From positions 62,001 to 126,000 of the forward strand of contig JARNMJ010000002.1 of the NCBI GenBank assembly GCA_029432795.1: 64,000 nucleotides of DNA. The letters run 5' to 3'. Of this stretch, positions 54,801 through 61,639 are shown one piece after another. The DNA comes from Pontiellaceae bacterium B12219. GTDB taxonomy: Bacteria; Verrucomicrobiota; Kiritimatiellia; Kiritimatiellales; Pontiellaceae. The notes under the pieces are model-generated. The model had not been told where the DNA came from and did not search any database. It saw nothing but the letters and a program-made list of their open reading frames with translations. The position numbers and the translations under genes are program-made. Every line of letters starts with the position of its first letter. Position 1 is the stretch's first letter.

Positions 54801-55210
54801 AGACCGCGGAAGTGCTGCAGGACGGTTGGTACAACACCGGCGACGTGGCCCGTATGGATCTGAACGGATTTGTTTATCTGACGGGACGCCTGTCGCGGTT
54901 CAGTAAAATCGGCGGCGAGATGGTACCGCATGGCGCCATCGAAGAGGCCCTCCAAAAGGTGGCCGACACGGATCTGCCCTGCGTGGCCGTCGTCAGCATG
55001 GCCGACGAAAAGAAGGGCGAACAGCTGGCCGTCTGCTGCACGCCGACCGCGGGCGATCCGGAAACGCTGGTTTCCAGACTTCGGAACCTCGATCTGCCGA
55101 ACCTCTGGATTCCCCGGGCCGCCAACTTTTTTCACATCCCGGAACTTCCAATCCTTGGAACCGGCAAACTCGACCTTAAAAAACTTCAGGAAATGGTGAA
55201 AATCGCATGA
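51872..55210 (+). CDS. Fused lysophospholipid transporter, 2-acyl-GPE acyltransferase and acyl-ACP synthetase (LplT-PlsC-Aas)
   Basis: The 1112-residue protein joins three units. Residues 1-405 form a major-facilitator transporter of the LplT type. Residues 410-600 are a PlsC-type acyltransferase with CNHTAYADPLLIQAA (H-x4-D), FPEGELTKNGNLMKFNKGF and the usual spacing. Residues 640-1100 are an AMP-forming acyl-carrier-protein ligase with IIFSSGTTGTPKGVVLSHSN and YNTGDVARMDLNGFVYLTGR. Together they would import and re-acylate lysophospholipids at the membrane. AGGGAG precedes the ATG. Perfect palindromes at 52434, 53114 and 55146 plus three single-mismatch copies lie inside. Confidence 0.94.
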   Translation: MKNTFKWLNISQFTGAFNDNAFKMTAIIVISKLLGQAHLPQIIAICSVMFIIPFLLFSNAAGALADRFSKRDIIIVSKWMEITLLLVSIPVLISGLVWPAYGLLFLLCTQSALFGPAKRGIVPELVAEKGLSKANGYLTASTYAAIIIGTALPALLLGFLGLNPIAVLACCTLLAVVGTFAAYRMAKVPAFGNRKPTSPWIVPDVVRALKNLKQDRWATQAVFGLVLFGGITALFQQTLILYGKQALDLPIEKAPMLFPLAAIGIGVGALLTGRLSKHAIEIGLIPVGALGVMVSAIGLTFSSNPILIGAWILLLGMGCGMFLVPINAFLQQRIPADRRGEVFGASGFLSFAAMILSSGLFYVLTRKLHIDARGCVFITGLIAAIPAVLACMRLPGFFTRFWLIRLVKRLYRIRFQGLENLPREGGALLICNHTAYADPLLIQAATGRPVRFVMSRDVLKTWKWAYPFFKLTDCIPIHTSDGPRALAKSLKEAREAMEAGAIIGIFPEGELTKNGNLMKFNKGFEKIAKNSGCPIIPAHIGNIWGSIFSFKNGKPGFRKPEQFPRPISVRFGKPLPTATPADEARRVIAELGAEYATEQSLLPGKTLNHQFLKQARRNWSRPMLSDTLGQKATYGKLLTAAIALANRIKPQIANQKHVGIFMPTTVSGTLSNLAVTLSGKAALNLNWTSSVEAQQSAVVQARVKYVITSRRFLQKMNQPDLPVRWLYLEDLLKNLSRTERVRALGAALFSSAEKLAGGHEPQPTDTATIIFSSGTTGTPKGVVLSHSNILSNVESTQAVQQFRKNDAICGTLPLFHAFGYLGLMWWPLLKGMRVAYHPNPTQTGRVIKLIREEGLTALLTTPTFLQNYMRKATTDDFRSLETIITGGEKLRPELATAFTTKFGIQPLEGYGCTELSPVAVLSLKNGNRDGSAGQPLPGVAVRIVHPETREILSDGEEGLMLIKGPNVMQHYLDNPEQTAEVLQDGWYNTGDVARMDLNGFVYLTGRLSRFSKIGGEMVPHGAIEEALQKVADTDLPCVAVVSMADEKKGEQLAVCCTPTAGDPETLVSRLRNLDLPNLWIPRAANFFHIPELPILGTGKLDLKKLQEMVKIA

Positions 55211-56028
55211 AACGGATAAGTATACTTCTGCTGCTACTGCTGGCCGGATCCTTCGCTGCCATCAACCGGAATTCAAATACGCATCCGGTAAACGAACCGA
55301 AGAACGAAACGGTAGTGCTGCTGCACGGACTGGCCCGTTCCGCTAAATCCATGAACAAAATGGAAAAGCGGCTGACCGCCGAAGGCTATCGCGTGATTAA
55401 TCACGACTACCCTTCCACCTCTGCGACGATCGAAGAACTGACCGCGTCGATTTTCCAAACCCTGGAACCGGAGATTCGGAATGCCGAACAGGTGCATTTT
55501 GTTACCCATTCAATGGGCGGCGTGATTCTTCGTGAATATCTGGAGGATCACGAACTTCCAAACCTTGGAAGAGTAGTCATGCTGGCTCCGCCCAGCCGCG
55601 GCAGCGAGGTGACGGATAAGCTGGGAAAGACCTTTCTCTATCGATGGATTAATGGGCCGGCCGGGAGTCAACTGGGTACGGGCGTCAACAGCCAACCGCT
55701 CCGGCTGAAGACCCCGGATTTTGAATTGGGCATCATTGCGGGCGACCGCTCGATCAACCTGATTCTATCCCTGTTGATTCCCGGACCGGACGATGGGAAA
55801 GTTGCGATCGCCCGGGTGAAGCCAGCCACCTGTACCGACTATCTTCAACTGCATACCACACATGCCACCACCATGTGGAATCGCATGGTGATTGACCAGA
55901 CGGTCTACTTCCTTGAACACGGTTCATTTCAGCACCAGGAAACATCACTGACGCTGCGGAATCAAATCAACAACCGGTTTTATGCTCAACACGGCACCCA
56001 TCCTCTGAGATTCGGAGATGCGCAATGA
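55207..56028 (+). CDS. Secreted or lipoprotein-like alpha/beta hydrolase (lipase family)
   Basis: A signal peptide (MKRISILLLLLLAGSFAAIN) precedes a compact alpha/beta hydrolase of 273 residues. The oxyanion segment VVLLHGLARSAKSM and the nucleophile elbow VHFVTHSMGGVILREYL match the small triacylglycerol-lipase/PGAP1-like families. It overlaps the LplT-Aas stop by four bases. In context it may release the lysolipids or fatty acids used by the neighbour. Two perfect palindromes lie 103 bases apart (55453-55467 and 55556-55570). Confidence 0.85.
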   Translation: MKRISILLLLLLAGSFAAINRNSNTHPVNEPKNETVVLLHGLARSAKSMNKMEKRLTAEGYRVINHDYPSTSATIEELTASIFQTLEPEIRNAEQVHFVTHSMGGVILREYLEDHELPNLGRVVMLAPPSRGSEVTDKLGKTFLYRWINGPAGSQLGTGVNSQPLRLKTPDFELGIIAGDRSINLILSLLIPGPDDGKVAIARVKPATCTDYLQLHTTHATTMWNRMVIDQTVYFLEHGSFQHQETSLTLRNQINNRFYAQHGTHPLRFGDAQ

Positions 56029-56393
56029 TTAATCTAACAGCAGCATGGATCGGTTTTGCATTGGGCGGGATATCCGGAGCCGTTCCCGGTTTATTTTTCC
56101 ATCGGCCGGATTGGCTCGGCGGCTATACCGCCTGGCCCCGGCGGTTGATTCGGCTCGGACACATTTCCTTCTTCGGTATTGGTTTTTTAAATCTGGGACT
56201 GGGCCTCACAGCACGCGCATTAAATATCGACACGCCGGCTGCATCAACCCTAATGCTGGCCGGCGCCGTAACGATGCCAACGGTCTGCTTCCTCAGTGCA
56301 TTTAAACCGCGTTTCAAACATCTGTTTTTCATTCCGGCAGGCTCCGTCCTGCTTTCCATATTTCTCATCACCGAAAGGATGGTCTCCTTATGA
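56025..56393 (+). CDS. Small polytopic membrane protein, unknown
   Basis: The 122-residue product has about four hydrophobic segments (MINLTAAWIGFALGGISG, ISFFGIGFLNLGLGLTA, LMLAGAVTMPTVCFLSAF, LFFIPAGSVLLSIFLI) and a conserved-looking FFHRPDWLGGYTAWPRRLIRLGH loop. I recognise no family. Start and stop overlap the neighbours by four bases, so it is a fixed part of the operon. Confidence 0.7.
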   Translation: MINLTAAWIGFALGGISGAVPGLFFHRPDWLGGYTAWPRRLIRLGHISFFGIGFLNLGLGLTARALNIDTPAASTLMLAGAVTMPTVCFLSAFKPRFKHLFFIPAGSVLLSIFLITERMVSL

Positions 56394-57736
56394 AAATTGC
56401 ATTTATAGCCATGAGCGGAATTCGTGCGTGCGATACCGAACTGTTGGAACTCGGGTTGACGCTGCCCGGCTTTGTGGAACGCAGCAAACAGATTGCTTCG
56501 CTTCCAAGCCTTGGACTGCTCACCCTGGCAGGCATGACACCGAAGCACCACGACATCCATTATATCGAAGTGCCCGATCTATCATCCAGCAGCACGATCG
56601 TCGCACTGGATGATAGTTTTGATCTGGTGGCAATTTCGAGTTACAGCGCACAAATCAACGAAGCCTATGAATTGGCTCTTCAGTTTCGCGCCGAAGGGAT
56701 CCCGGTTGTGCTGGGCGGAACACATGTTACGGCACTGCCGCACGAAGCGCAGAAATACGGAAGCGCCATCATTCTCGGCGAAGGAGAGCCGGTGTGGCTC
56801 GATGTTTTGAACGACGCCGAGAACGGGCGTCTCAGGTTGATTTATGATGCGCGCAAACTGGAGTTTGACCTGAAAGATGCGCCGATGCCGGCGTATGAAC
56901 TGCTGGACATTTCCAAGTACAACCGCATCACCGTACAGACCAGCCGGGGCTGTCCGCACAACTGCGAATTCTGCGCGGGATCGAATTTAATCTGCAGTCA
57001 TTATAAACAGAAACCCGCCGATAAGGTGCTCGCGGAAATTGATCGCATCTGTGAAATCTGGCCGCACCCCTTCATTGAGTTTGCGGACGATAACAGTTTT
57101 GTGAACAAGGCCTATTGGAAAGGCCTGTTGCCGGAGCTCAAAAAGCGGCGCATTAAATGGTTCACCGAAACCGATCTGTCGCTGGCTGAAGATCCGGAGT
57201 TGCTCGGGCTGATGCGGGAGTCGGGCTGCGCACAGGTGCTCATTGGACTGGAAAGTCCCACCCGCGATGCGCTGGGCGGATTGGAGCTGAATACGAACTG
57301 GAAGCAGGCGCGGTTTGCGGAATATAAAAAAGCCGTTCAGACCATTCAATCCTACGGTATTACCGTGAACGGTTGCTTTATCATCGGGCTCGATGGGCAG
57401 ACCGCTTCCGTATTTTACGACATCTACGACTTCGTCTGCGACACCGAACTCTATGAAGTACAGATCACTATTCTGACCCCATTCCCCGGCACCTCGCTGT
57501 ATGAGCGACTGAAACAGTCCAACCGTTTAATTCAACCGACCAACTGGAAGCGATGCACCTTGTTTGATCTCAACTTCCGCCCCTTGAATATGACCGGAGA
57601 AGAACTGCAGACCGGGTTCCGGGCACTGGCCGTGAAACTCTATTCGGATGCGTTTACCCAGCGGCGGCGCGCTGCGTTTAAACAGAACCTGCGGAACAAT
57701 TCCAAGGGTTGGAAAACAGAACGACAGTGTGCATAA
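56390..57736 (+). CDS. B12-binding radical SAM protein
   Basis: The 448-residue protein has a cobalamin-binding domain (VDLVAI-like segment DLVAISSYSAQINEAYELAL near 75, then VVLGGTHVTALPHEA) and a radical-SAM barrel with the [4Fe-4S] cysteines in TSRGCPHNCEFCAGSNLIC near 185. Later segments (GLESPTRDALGGLELN, NGCFIIGLDGQTASVF) are typical of the BchE/HpnP-like class. In a lipid operon, methylation or carbon-skeleton chemistry on a lipid is plausible but unproven. The last codons contain a perfect palindrome (57700-57714). Confidence 0.9.
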   Translation: MKIAFIAMSGIRACDTELLELGLTLPGFVERSKQIASLPSLGLLTLAGMTPKHHDIHYIEVPDLSSSSTIVALDDSFDLVAISSYSAQINEAYELALQFRAEGIPVVLGGTHVTALPHEAQKYGSAIILGEGEPVWLDVLNDAENGRLRLIYDARKLEFDLKDAPMPAYELLDISKYNRITVQTSRGCPHNCEFCAGSNLICSHYKQKPADKVLAEIDRICEIWPHPFIEFADDNSFVNKAYWKGLLPELKKRRIKWFTETDLSLAEDPELLGLMRESGCAQVLIGLESPTRDALGGLELNTNWKQARFAEYKKAVQTIQSYGITVNGCFIIGLDGQTASVFYDIYDFVCDTELYEVQITILTPFPGTSLYERLKQSNRLIQPTNWKRCTLFDLNFRPLNMTGEELQTGFRALAVKLYSDAFTQRRRAAFKQNLRNNSKGWKTERQCA

Positions 57737-57756
57737 TTGCTGTTGAGGAGATGATT

Positions 57757-59085
57757 ATGAGAAGAGTATCCGGCAAACAGGTGCAATGGCTGAAAAGGGA
57801 ACTTCCGATTCTTGAAAACGAAGGAATTTTATCTTCGGAAAAATCGCGCGAAATCTCCACCTATTATACCGAGCAGACCGCCAGCGGAATCCACTGGGCG
57901 GTGCTGGTCTTTTCCGTGTTGGGATCGTTACTGATCGGGTCGGGAATTATTCTGCTGTTTGCGCACAACTGGGAGGAGCTCAGTCAATCAACCCGCGCTG
58001 TTCTGTCGTTCTGTCCCCTGCTGATCGGAGCCGGACTGAGCGCGTTTGCACTTCTCAAAAACAGAGGGACGGCATTCCGGGAATCGGCCGGCATCTTTCA
58101 TTCGCTGGCCGTGGGCGCCTCCATTGCACTGATTGGACAAACGTATCACATTCCCGGAAATATGCCCGGATTTATGCTTACCTGGGCATTACTGATTCTG
58201 CCGCTGACCGTCCTGTTCAGCGCAACCGGCCCCCTGCTCATCTATCTGGCACTGATCTGCGGCTGGTGCGGCGCAGCCCAGCAAAACTATGGACAGGCAA
58301 CCGCATTCTGGCTCCTGCTGCTTCCAGCCCTTGGAAAAGTTTCCGCCATGGTTCGGGTCCGCCGGAACGATCCGGATACGCTGGTGAGTCTGTTTGGATT
58401 CCTGAGCTGTCTCACGATTTCACTCGGCATCGTTTTCGAGCGCACGGTTCCCGGCCTTTGGATTATTGCCTATTCCGCTCTGCTCGCAGCAGCGGCCTTG
58501 TTCGGTATTCTTTTCTATGAAGACGAAGATGGCTTTTCGAACCCACTGAAAACCTTCGGTATTATTGGCATTGCGATTCTCACCTATCTGTTCACCTGGT
58601 CCGATATGTGGCGGGAGATCGGCTGGAATTATATCCGCTTCGGCTGGCACCACAAACCGTGGGGTGTCGGGTTCGATACCGCCATCACCTTTGCGCTGCT
58701 GCTGGTCTGGATACTCGCTGCCGTGAAAGCCTTCCGGCGCCATTCACTTGAAACCCTCACGCTCGCCGTTTTTCCAATCATTGGAACCCTTGGGTTTGTG
58801 TTGAGCTCCGGCTATGGAAAAACGGGGTATCTGATTTCTTCACTGATTTTCAATGCCTTCATGTTTTATCTCGGTTTGATGTATATCGTGCTCGGCTGCC
58901 GTAATACCCGGCTCCGGCAGCTCAACGGCGGAATGGCCGTTTTATCGCTGCTGCTGGTGACGCGCTTTTTTGATCAGGATTTCGGATTTCTTGCACGCGG
59001 GCTGGTTTTCATCAGTCTGGGCACCTGCTTCCTCGTCGTGAATCTGATCATGTCGAATCGTAAAAAACGATTGGGGATACGCTAA
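57757..59085 (+). CDS. DUF2157 family membrane protein
   Basis: From the ATG at 57757 (GAGGAG six bases upstream) the 442-residue protein has a short cytoplasmic N-terminal domain (VQWLKRELPILENEGILSSEKSREISTYY) and about twelve hydrophobic helices. The WAVLVFSVLGSLLIGSGIILLFAHNWEELSQ segment is the DUF2157 signature. It overlaps the GDYXXLXY gene, its usual partner. Function is unknown. Two perfect palindromes are inside (58322-58336 and 58772-58786). Confidence 0.9.
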   Translation: MRRVSGKQVQWLKRELPILENEGILSSEKSREISTYYTEQTASGIHWAVLVFSVLGSLLIGSGIILLFAHNWEELSQSTRAVLSFCPLLIGAGLSAFALLKNRGTAFRESAGIFHSLAVGASIALIGQTYHIPGNMPGFMLTWALLILPLTVLFSATGPLLIYLALICGWCGAAQQNYGQATAFWLLLLPALGKVSAMVRVRRNDPDTLVSLFGFLSCLTISLGIVFERTVPGLWIIAYSALLAAAALFGILFYEDEDGFSNPLKTFGIIGIAILTYLFTWSDMWREIGWNYIRFGWHHKPWGVGFDTAITFALLLVWILAAVKAFRRHSLETLTLAVFPIIGTLGFVLSSGYGKTGYLISSLIFNAFMFYLGLMYIVLGCRNTRLRQLNGGMAVLSLLLVTRFFDQDFGFLARGLVFISLGTCFLVVNLIMSNRKKRLGIR

Positions 59086-59672
59086 TGAAAAAACTGTTCT
59101 TAACCCTATTGCTGGTTCTGATTTCCATTCAGCTCTATGTCCCCTTTCAGCTGATTCGGAGCAAAGAACGTATTCTGAAAAAGGGTCAGGAATTCCGTTT
59201 TCTCACCCGGCCGATCGATCCCGCCGATCCGTTTCAAGGCCGCTACGTCCGCCTGCAATTCCGGAATGATTTTATTACGCAAGGTACGAACAGCGTTCAT
59301 TCCTTAAAACGCGGCACACAAATCTATGCCCATCTTAAAGAAGACGAACAGGGGTTTGCCTGTTTTTATGACTGGTCAAATAAGCCTCCGGCAGACCGGG
59401 CCTATCTGAAAACCCGATATGAGCGAAACCGAAGGTCCTTCCGAATTCAGGACGGTGTAACCAACCGGATCAGCGAAATCCAGATTGATCTGCCCTTTGA
59501 CCGATTCTACATGGATGAAGCCAAAGCCCCTCGGGCAGAACGACTCGCGGCAACCGCAGCACGCACCACAAACTGCTGGGCCGCCGTCCGGATTTATGAA
59601 GGAAATGCAGCGATCGAAGAGGTCTATGCCGAAGGAAAACCGCTATCCGAATTGGCGGCCGAAAAAAGATAA
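59085..59672 (+). CDS. GDYXXLXY-domain protein
   Basis: The 195-residue protein starts with a membrane helix (MKKLFLTLLLVLISIQLYVPF) and has the domain signature DPADPFQGRYVRLQFRNDFI near 45, a variant of GDYxxLxY. The C-terminal half pairs LPFDRFYMDEAKAPRAERLA with WAAVRIYEGNAAIEEVYAEG. It usually accompanies DUF2157 proteins, as here, and closes the operon 60 bases before tRNA-Met. Confidence 0.85.
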   Translation: MKKLFLTLLLVLISIQLYVPFQLIRSKERILKKGQEFRFLTRPIDPADPFQGRYVRLQFRNDFITQGTNSVHSLKRGTQIYAHLKEDEQGFACFYDWSNKPPADRAYLKTRYERNRRSFRIQDGVTNRISEIQIDLPFDRFYMDEAKAPRAERLAATAARTTNCWAAVRIYEGNAAIEEVYAEGKPLSELAAEKR

Positions 59673-59732
59673 AGAAATGGCCTTGCCATGCCGCGGGTCT
59701 TTAACTATCTTCCTCCCTTCTTTGAAACAAAT

Positions 59733-59808
59733 GGCTGTGTAGCTCAGTCGGCAGAGCAGCGGAATCATAATCCGCTTGTCGGTGGTTCAAGTCCACTCAC
59801 AGCCACCA
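59733..59808 (+). tRNA. tRNA-Met (anticodon CAT), CCA encoded
   Basis: The 76-base gene has a perfect 7-base acceptor stem (GGCTGTG with CACAGCC), D arm GTAGCTCAGTCGGCAGAGC, anticodon stem GCGGA/TCCGC with loop ATCATAA (anticodon CAT at 59766-59768), and a T arm GGTGG/CCACT-type with TTCAAGT. The 3' CCA is encoded. The overall shape favours elongator methionine, but a lysidine-modified tRNA-Ile2 with the same anticodon cannot be fully excluded. Confidence 0.93.
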
Positions 59809-59812
59809 CTTT

Positions 59813-59847
59813 AACTCCTGAACCAACATGGTTTAGGAGTTTTTTTG
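59813..59847 (+). terminator. Terminator after tRNA-Met
   Basis: AACTCCT and AACC pair with GGTT and AGGAGTT around a five-base loop, followed by a run of seven Ts. Confidence 0.88.
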
Positions 59848-60209
59848 TCTATAGAGAATCAGCAAATACCGGTTGCCGTCCAGTCACAGATCGCCCCCGA
59901 TCCGTAAAATGGCAGGGCGTTGCTCGACGAGCGCGCCGCACGCACGCATAGCCATTATATTGCTCCGGCACCTAAATATTAAGATGTCCAAGCGACTGCT
60001 TAATGGCCACAAAGAGGCTCAAAAGGCACGAAAATTCAGCAGATTGGGTCTTTGTGTTTCATGTGCCTTTTTGTGGCAATAATCCCAATATTTGATTGCC
60101 ACATCTATAAAAGGATGCGCCTTCCGCAAGCCGAAGCGACAGGACGGCCGGTTCATCGAACCAGCCCCATTTAAAACAGGCTTAACACAGACTTTAGCTT
60201 GCTTCTGGG
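59848..60209. other. Gap between tRNA-Met and the defence cassette
   Basis: I see no gene here. The left part is plain sequence. The middle (60004-60079) is a large GCCACAAAGAGGC...GTGCCTTTTTGTGGC inverted repeat, and the right part carries a short GGTTCATCGAACC element near 60148. No copy of the tRNA 3' end was seen, so an attachment site is not shown. Confidence 0.6.
60004..60079. repeat. GCCACAAAGAGGC / GTGCCTTTTTGTGGC inverted repeat
   Basis: The left arm (60004-60028) and right arm (60060-60079) are imperfect complements. This is the fullest copy of the repeat family also seen at 33817, 41223 and 45829. Confidence 0.7.
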
Positions 60210-61610
60210 CTATCCCTTAGGTGTTAACTTTAAGAGTCTGTTTTCTAAGATTTCTGTCTCAACATCATCGACAGATATATCCTGATCCATCCAGAGGGAT
60301 ATATTTTCTTCCAATGCATTCAATTCTGTCAGGTCAAAATTAAATTCGCGACGCATGCGGGTCTTGATCCGTTCTTTATAACGCTTAAATCTAAATTGCC
60401 TAAATTTAACTTCATCCATAGGAACGTAGCTGGGCGTCGTAAGAGACGGATATTCATTTCCTGCGAATGTATCGAGAATCGCCTTGAAGATTATTTTTGC
60501 TCCCATCGGAGGAACAGCCATACCAATCTGTTTTCGTACCTGTTCTTTTTTTCCATAGAATACGAAATCATCGGGAAAGCTCTGAAGACGGGCTCGCTCA
60601 CGATTGGTTAATGCCCGAGGCTCTTTCCAATGATAAACATGCGTTCCTCCGCCCCCACTTCCAGTGATCGTGTAGGAAGGCTTGTCAGCGATAAGTCGTT
60701 TATAGATGTGACTCATCTTTGACCCCGTATTTACATGAAGACGACACCACTCTATTTTTTTACGGATAACATCAATGCGACCTAACGGAGCAATTTCAGA
60801 TGCATACCATGGAATAGTTTTAAGATAGGCTTTAAGCCTCTCATTTTCCCACGTAACTACGTCATCTAGCTTCCATGCGTTTTCTCCCGGAGGGGTAAAC
60901 CTCAAACGCCAGACCACTTTATCCGACTGTGCTGTAACCTCAGAACCTGAAATACCATCGGGGATATTTTTAAGGGCGGTTGCACAAGTCACATCGACTT
61001 TTTGATATGGTTCCGAGCTGGGCACCTTAAACTGCAAACCCTGATCTTTTCGAATGCCGACAATGAGATAGCGATGCCTAGCCTGAGGCACTCCGTATTC
61101 TTCGAATTTATAGAGGTGGGTTGTTACCGTGTACCCTTGCCCAGCATTTTCCAGATCCCGGATAATTTTGTGAAATGCGGCATCGGAATTAGCGGAGTGA
61201 ATCCCACTCACATTTTCCGCGACAAAAAACAAAGGGTCGGAGTGCTCTATCGCCTTAATTCCTGCTTTGTACAAATTTCCGAACTTACCCTGAAATCCTT
61301 TTTGCTCTCCAACCAAGCTGAAATCATTACACGGGAATCCAAAAGCCAAACCACTTATTTTATCAAACGAAGAGATCGTTAACTCATTCCCGTCCAGATC
61401 TTCAACAAATGCATTAGCATCAATACAAACGCCAGTTCCCGGAAGATTTTTATCGTATGTATTGCGGGCATTGGGGTCCATATCAACACCCCATACATGC
61501 TCAATCGGCATTTTGCACCCGTGTTCTTCTGCATATTCCCTGGCTGCCAGTTTAGCCCCGAGCGCCATGCCTCCAGGACCACTGAATAATTCACCTAATT
61601 TAAAATTCAT
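60210..61610 (-). CDS. DNA (cytosine-5-)-methyltransferase
   Basis: The 466-residue enzyme shows the m5C methylase motifs: LFSGPGGMALGAKLA (I), FGFPCNDFSLVGEQKGF with catalytic Cys in PCxxFS (IV), FFVAENVSGIHS (VI), the QARHRYLIVGIR segment (VIII), ALTNRERARLQSFPDDF (IX) and IGMAVPPMGAKII (X). The C-terminal 90 residues are a helical addition. It is the last gene of a cassette whose other members are AIPR and PD-(D/E)XK proteins. It would protect host DNA or mark it. Confidence 0.94.
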   Translation of the reverse strand: MNFKLGELFSGPGGMALGAKLAAREYAEEHGCKMPIEHVWGVDMDPNARNTYDKNLPGTGVCIDANAFVEDLDGNELTISSFDKISGLAFGFPCNDFSLVGEQKGFQGKFGNLYKAGIKAIEHSDPLFFVAENVSGIHSANSDAAFHKIIRDLENAGQGYTVTTHLYKFEEYGVPQARHRYLIVGIRKDQGLQFKVPSSEPYQKVDVTCATALKNIPDGISGSEVTAQSDKVVWRLRFTPPGENAWKLDDVVTWENERLKAYLKTIPWYASEIAPLGRIDVIRKKIEWCRLHVNTGSKMSHIYKRLIADKPSYTITGSGGGGTHVYHWKEPRALTNRERARLQSFPDDFVFYGKKEQVRKQIGMAVPPMGAKIIFKAILDTFAGNEYPSLTTPSYVPMDEVKFRQFRFKRYKERIKTRMRREFNFDLTELNALEENISLWMDQDISVDDVETEILENRLLKLTPKG

Positions 61611-61639
61611 TGAAACCTTTTGTCCTAAAAAAGGAGATG

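Larger units (their letters stand above)
4019..58786. repeat. Dispersed palindrome family TTCCA-R-NNN-Y-TGGAA (23 intact copies)
   Basis: Copies with both TTCCA and TGGAA intact at 5-base spacing start at 4019, 7825, 9996, 13947, 15072, 15200, 26406, 29877, 34428, 35540, 45486, 46441, 46871, 50555, 51351, 52434, 53114, 55146, 55453, 55556, 57700, 58322 and 58772. Each spans 15 bases. Base 6 is a purine in all 23, and base 10 is a pyrimidine in 21 (exceptions 29877 and 46441). Copies with one fixed base changed start at 347, 3340, 5559, 8759, 15132, 24342, 33727, 36544, 41580, 42294, 43142, 47471, 54500, 54581, 55072, 56502 and 63296. Hits were found by eye, so more may exist. Chance expectation for intact copies is about 0.06 per 64 kb. 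No polarity is possible because the site is symmetric. Confidence 0.95.

Noticed and set aside
4019-58786. Reading the TTCCA palindrome as a LexA-type or other single-regulator operator, or as a conserved peptide FQTLE
   Set aside because: Most copies lie inside genes far from promoters and in three codon phases, so neither reading fits the whole set.
59911-59926. Possible fourth sigma-54 promoter (TGGCAGGGCGTTGC)
   Set aside because: GG and GC are nine and not ten bases apart, and no gene follows on that strand.
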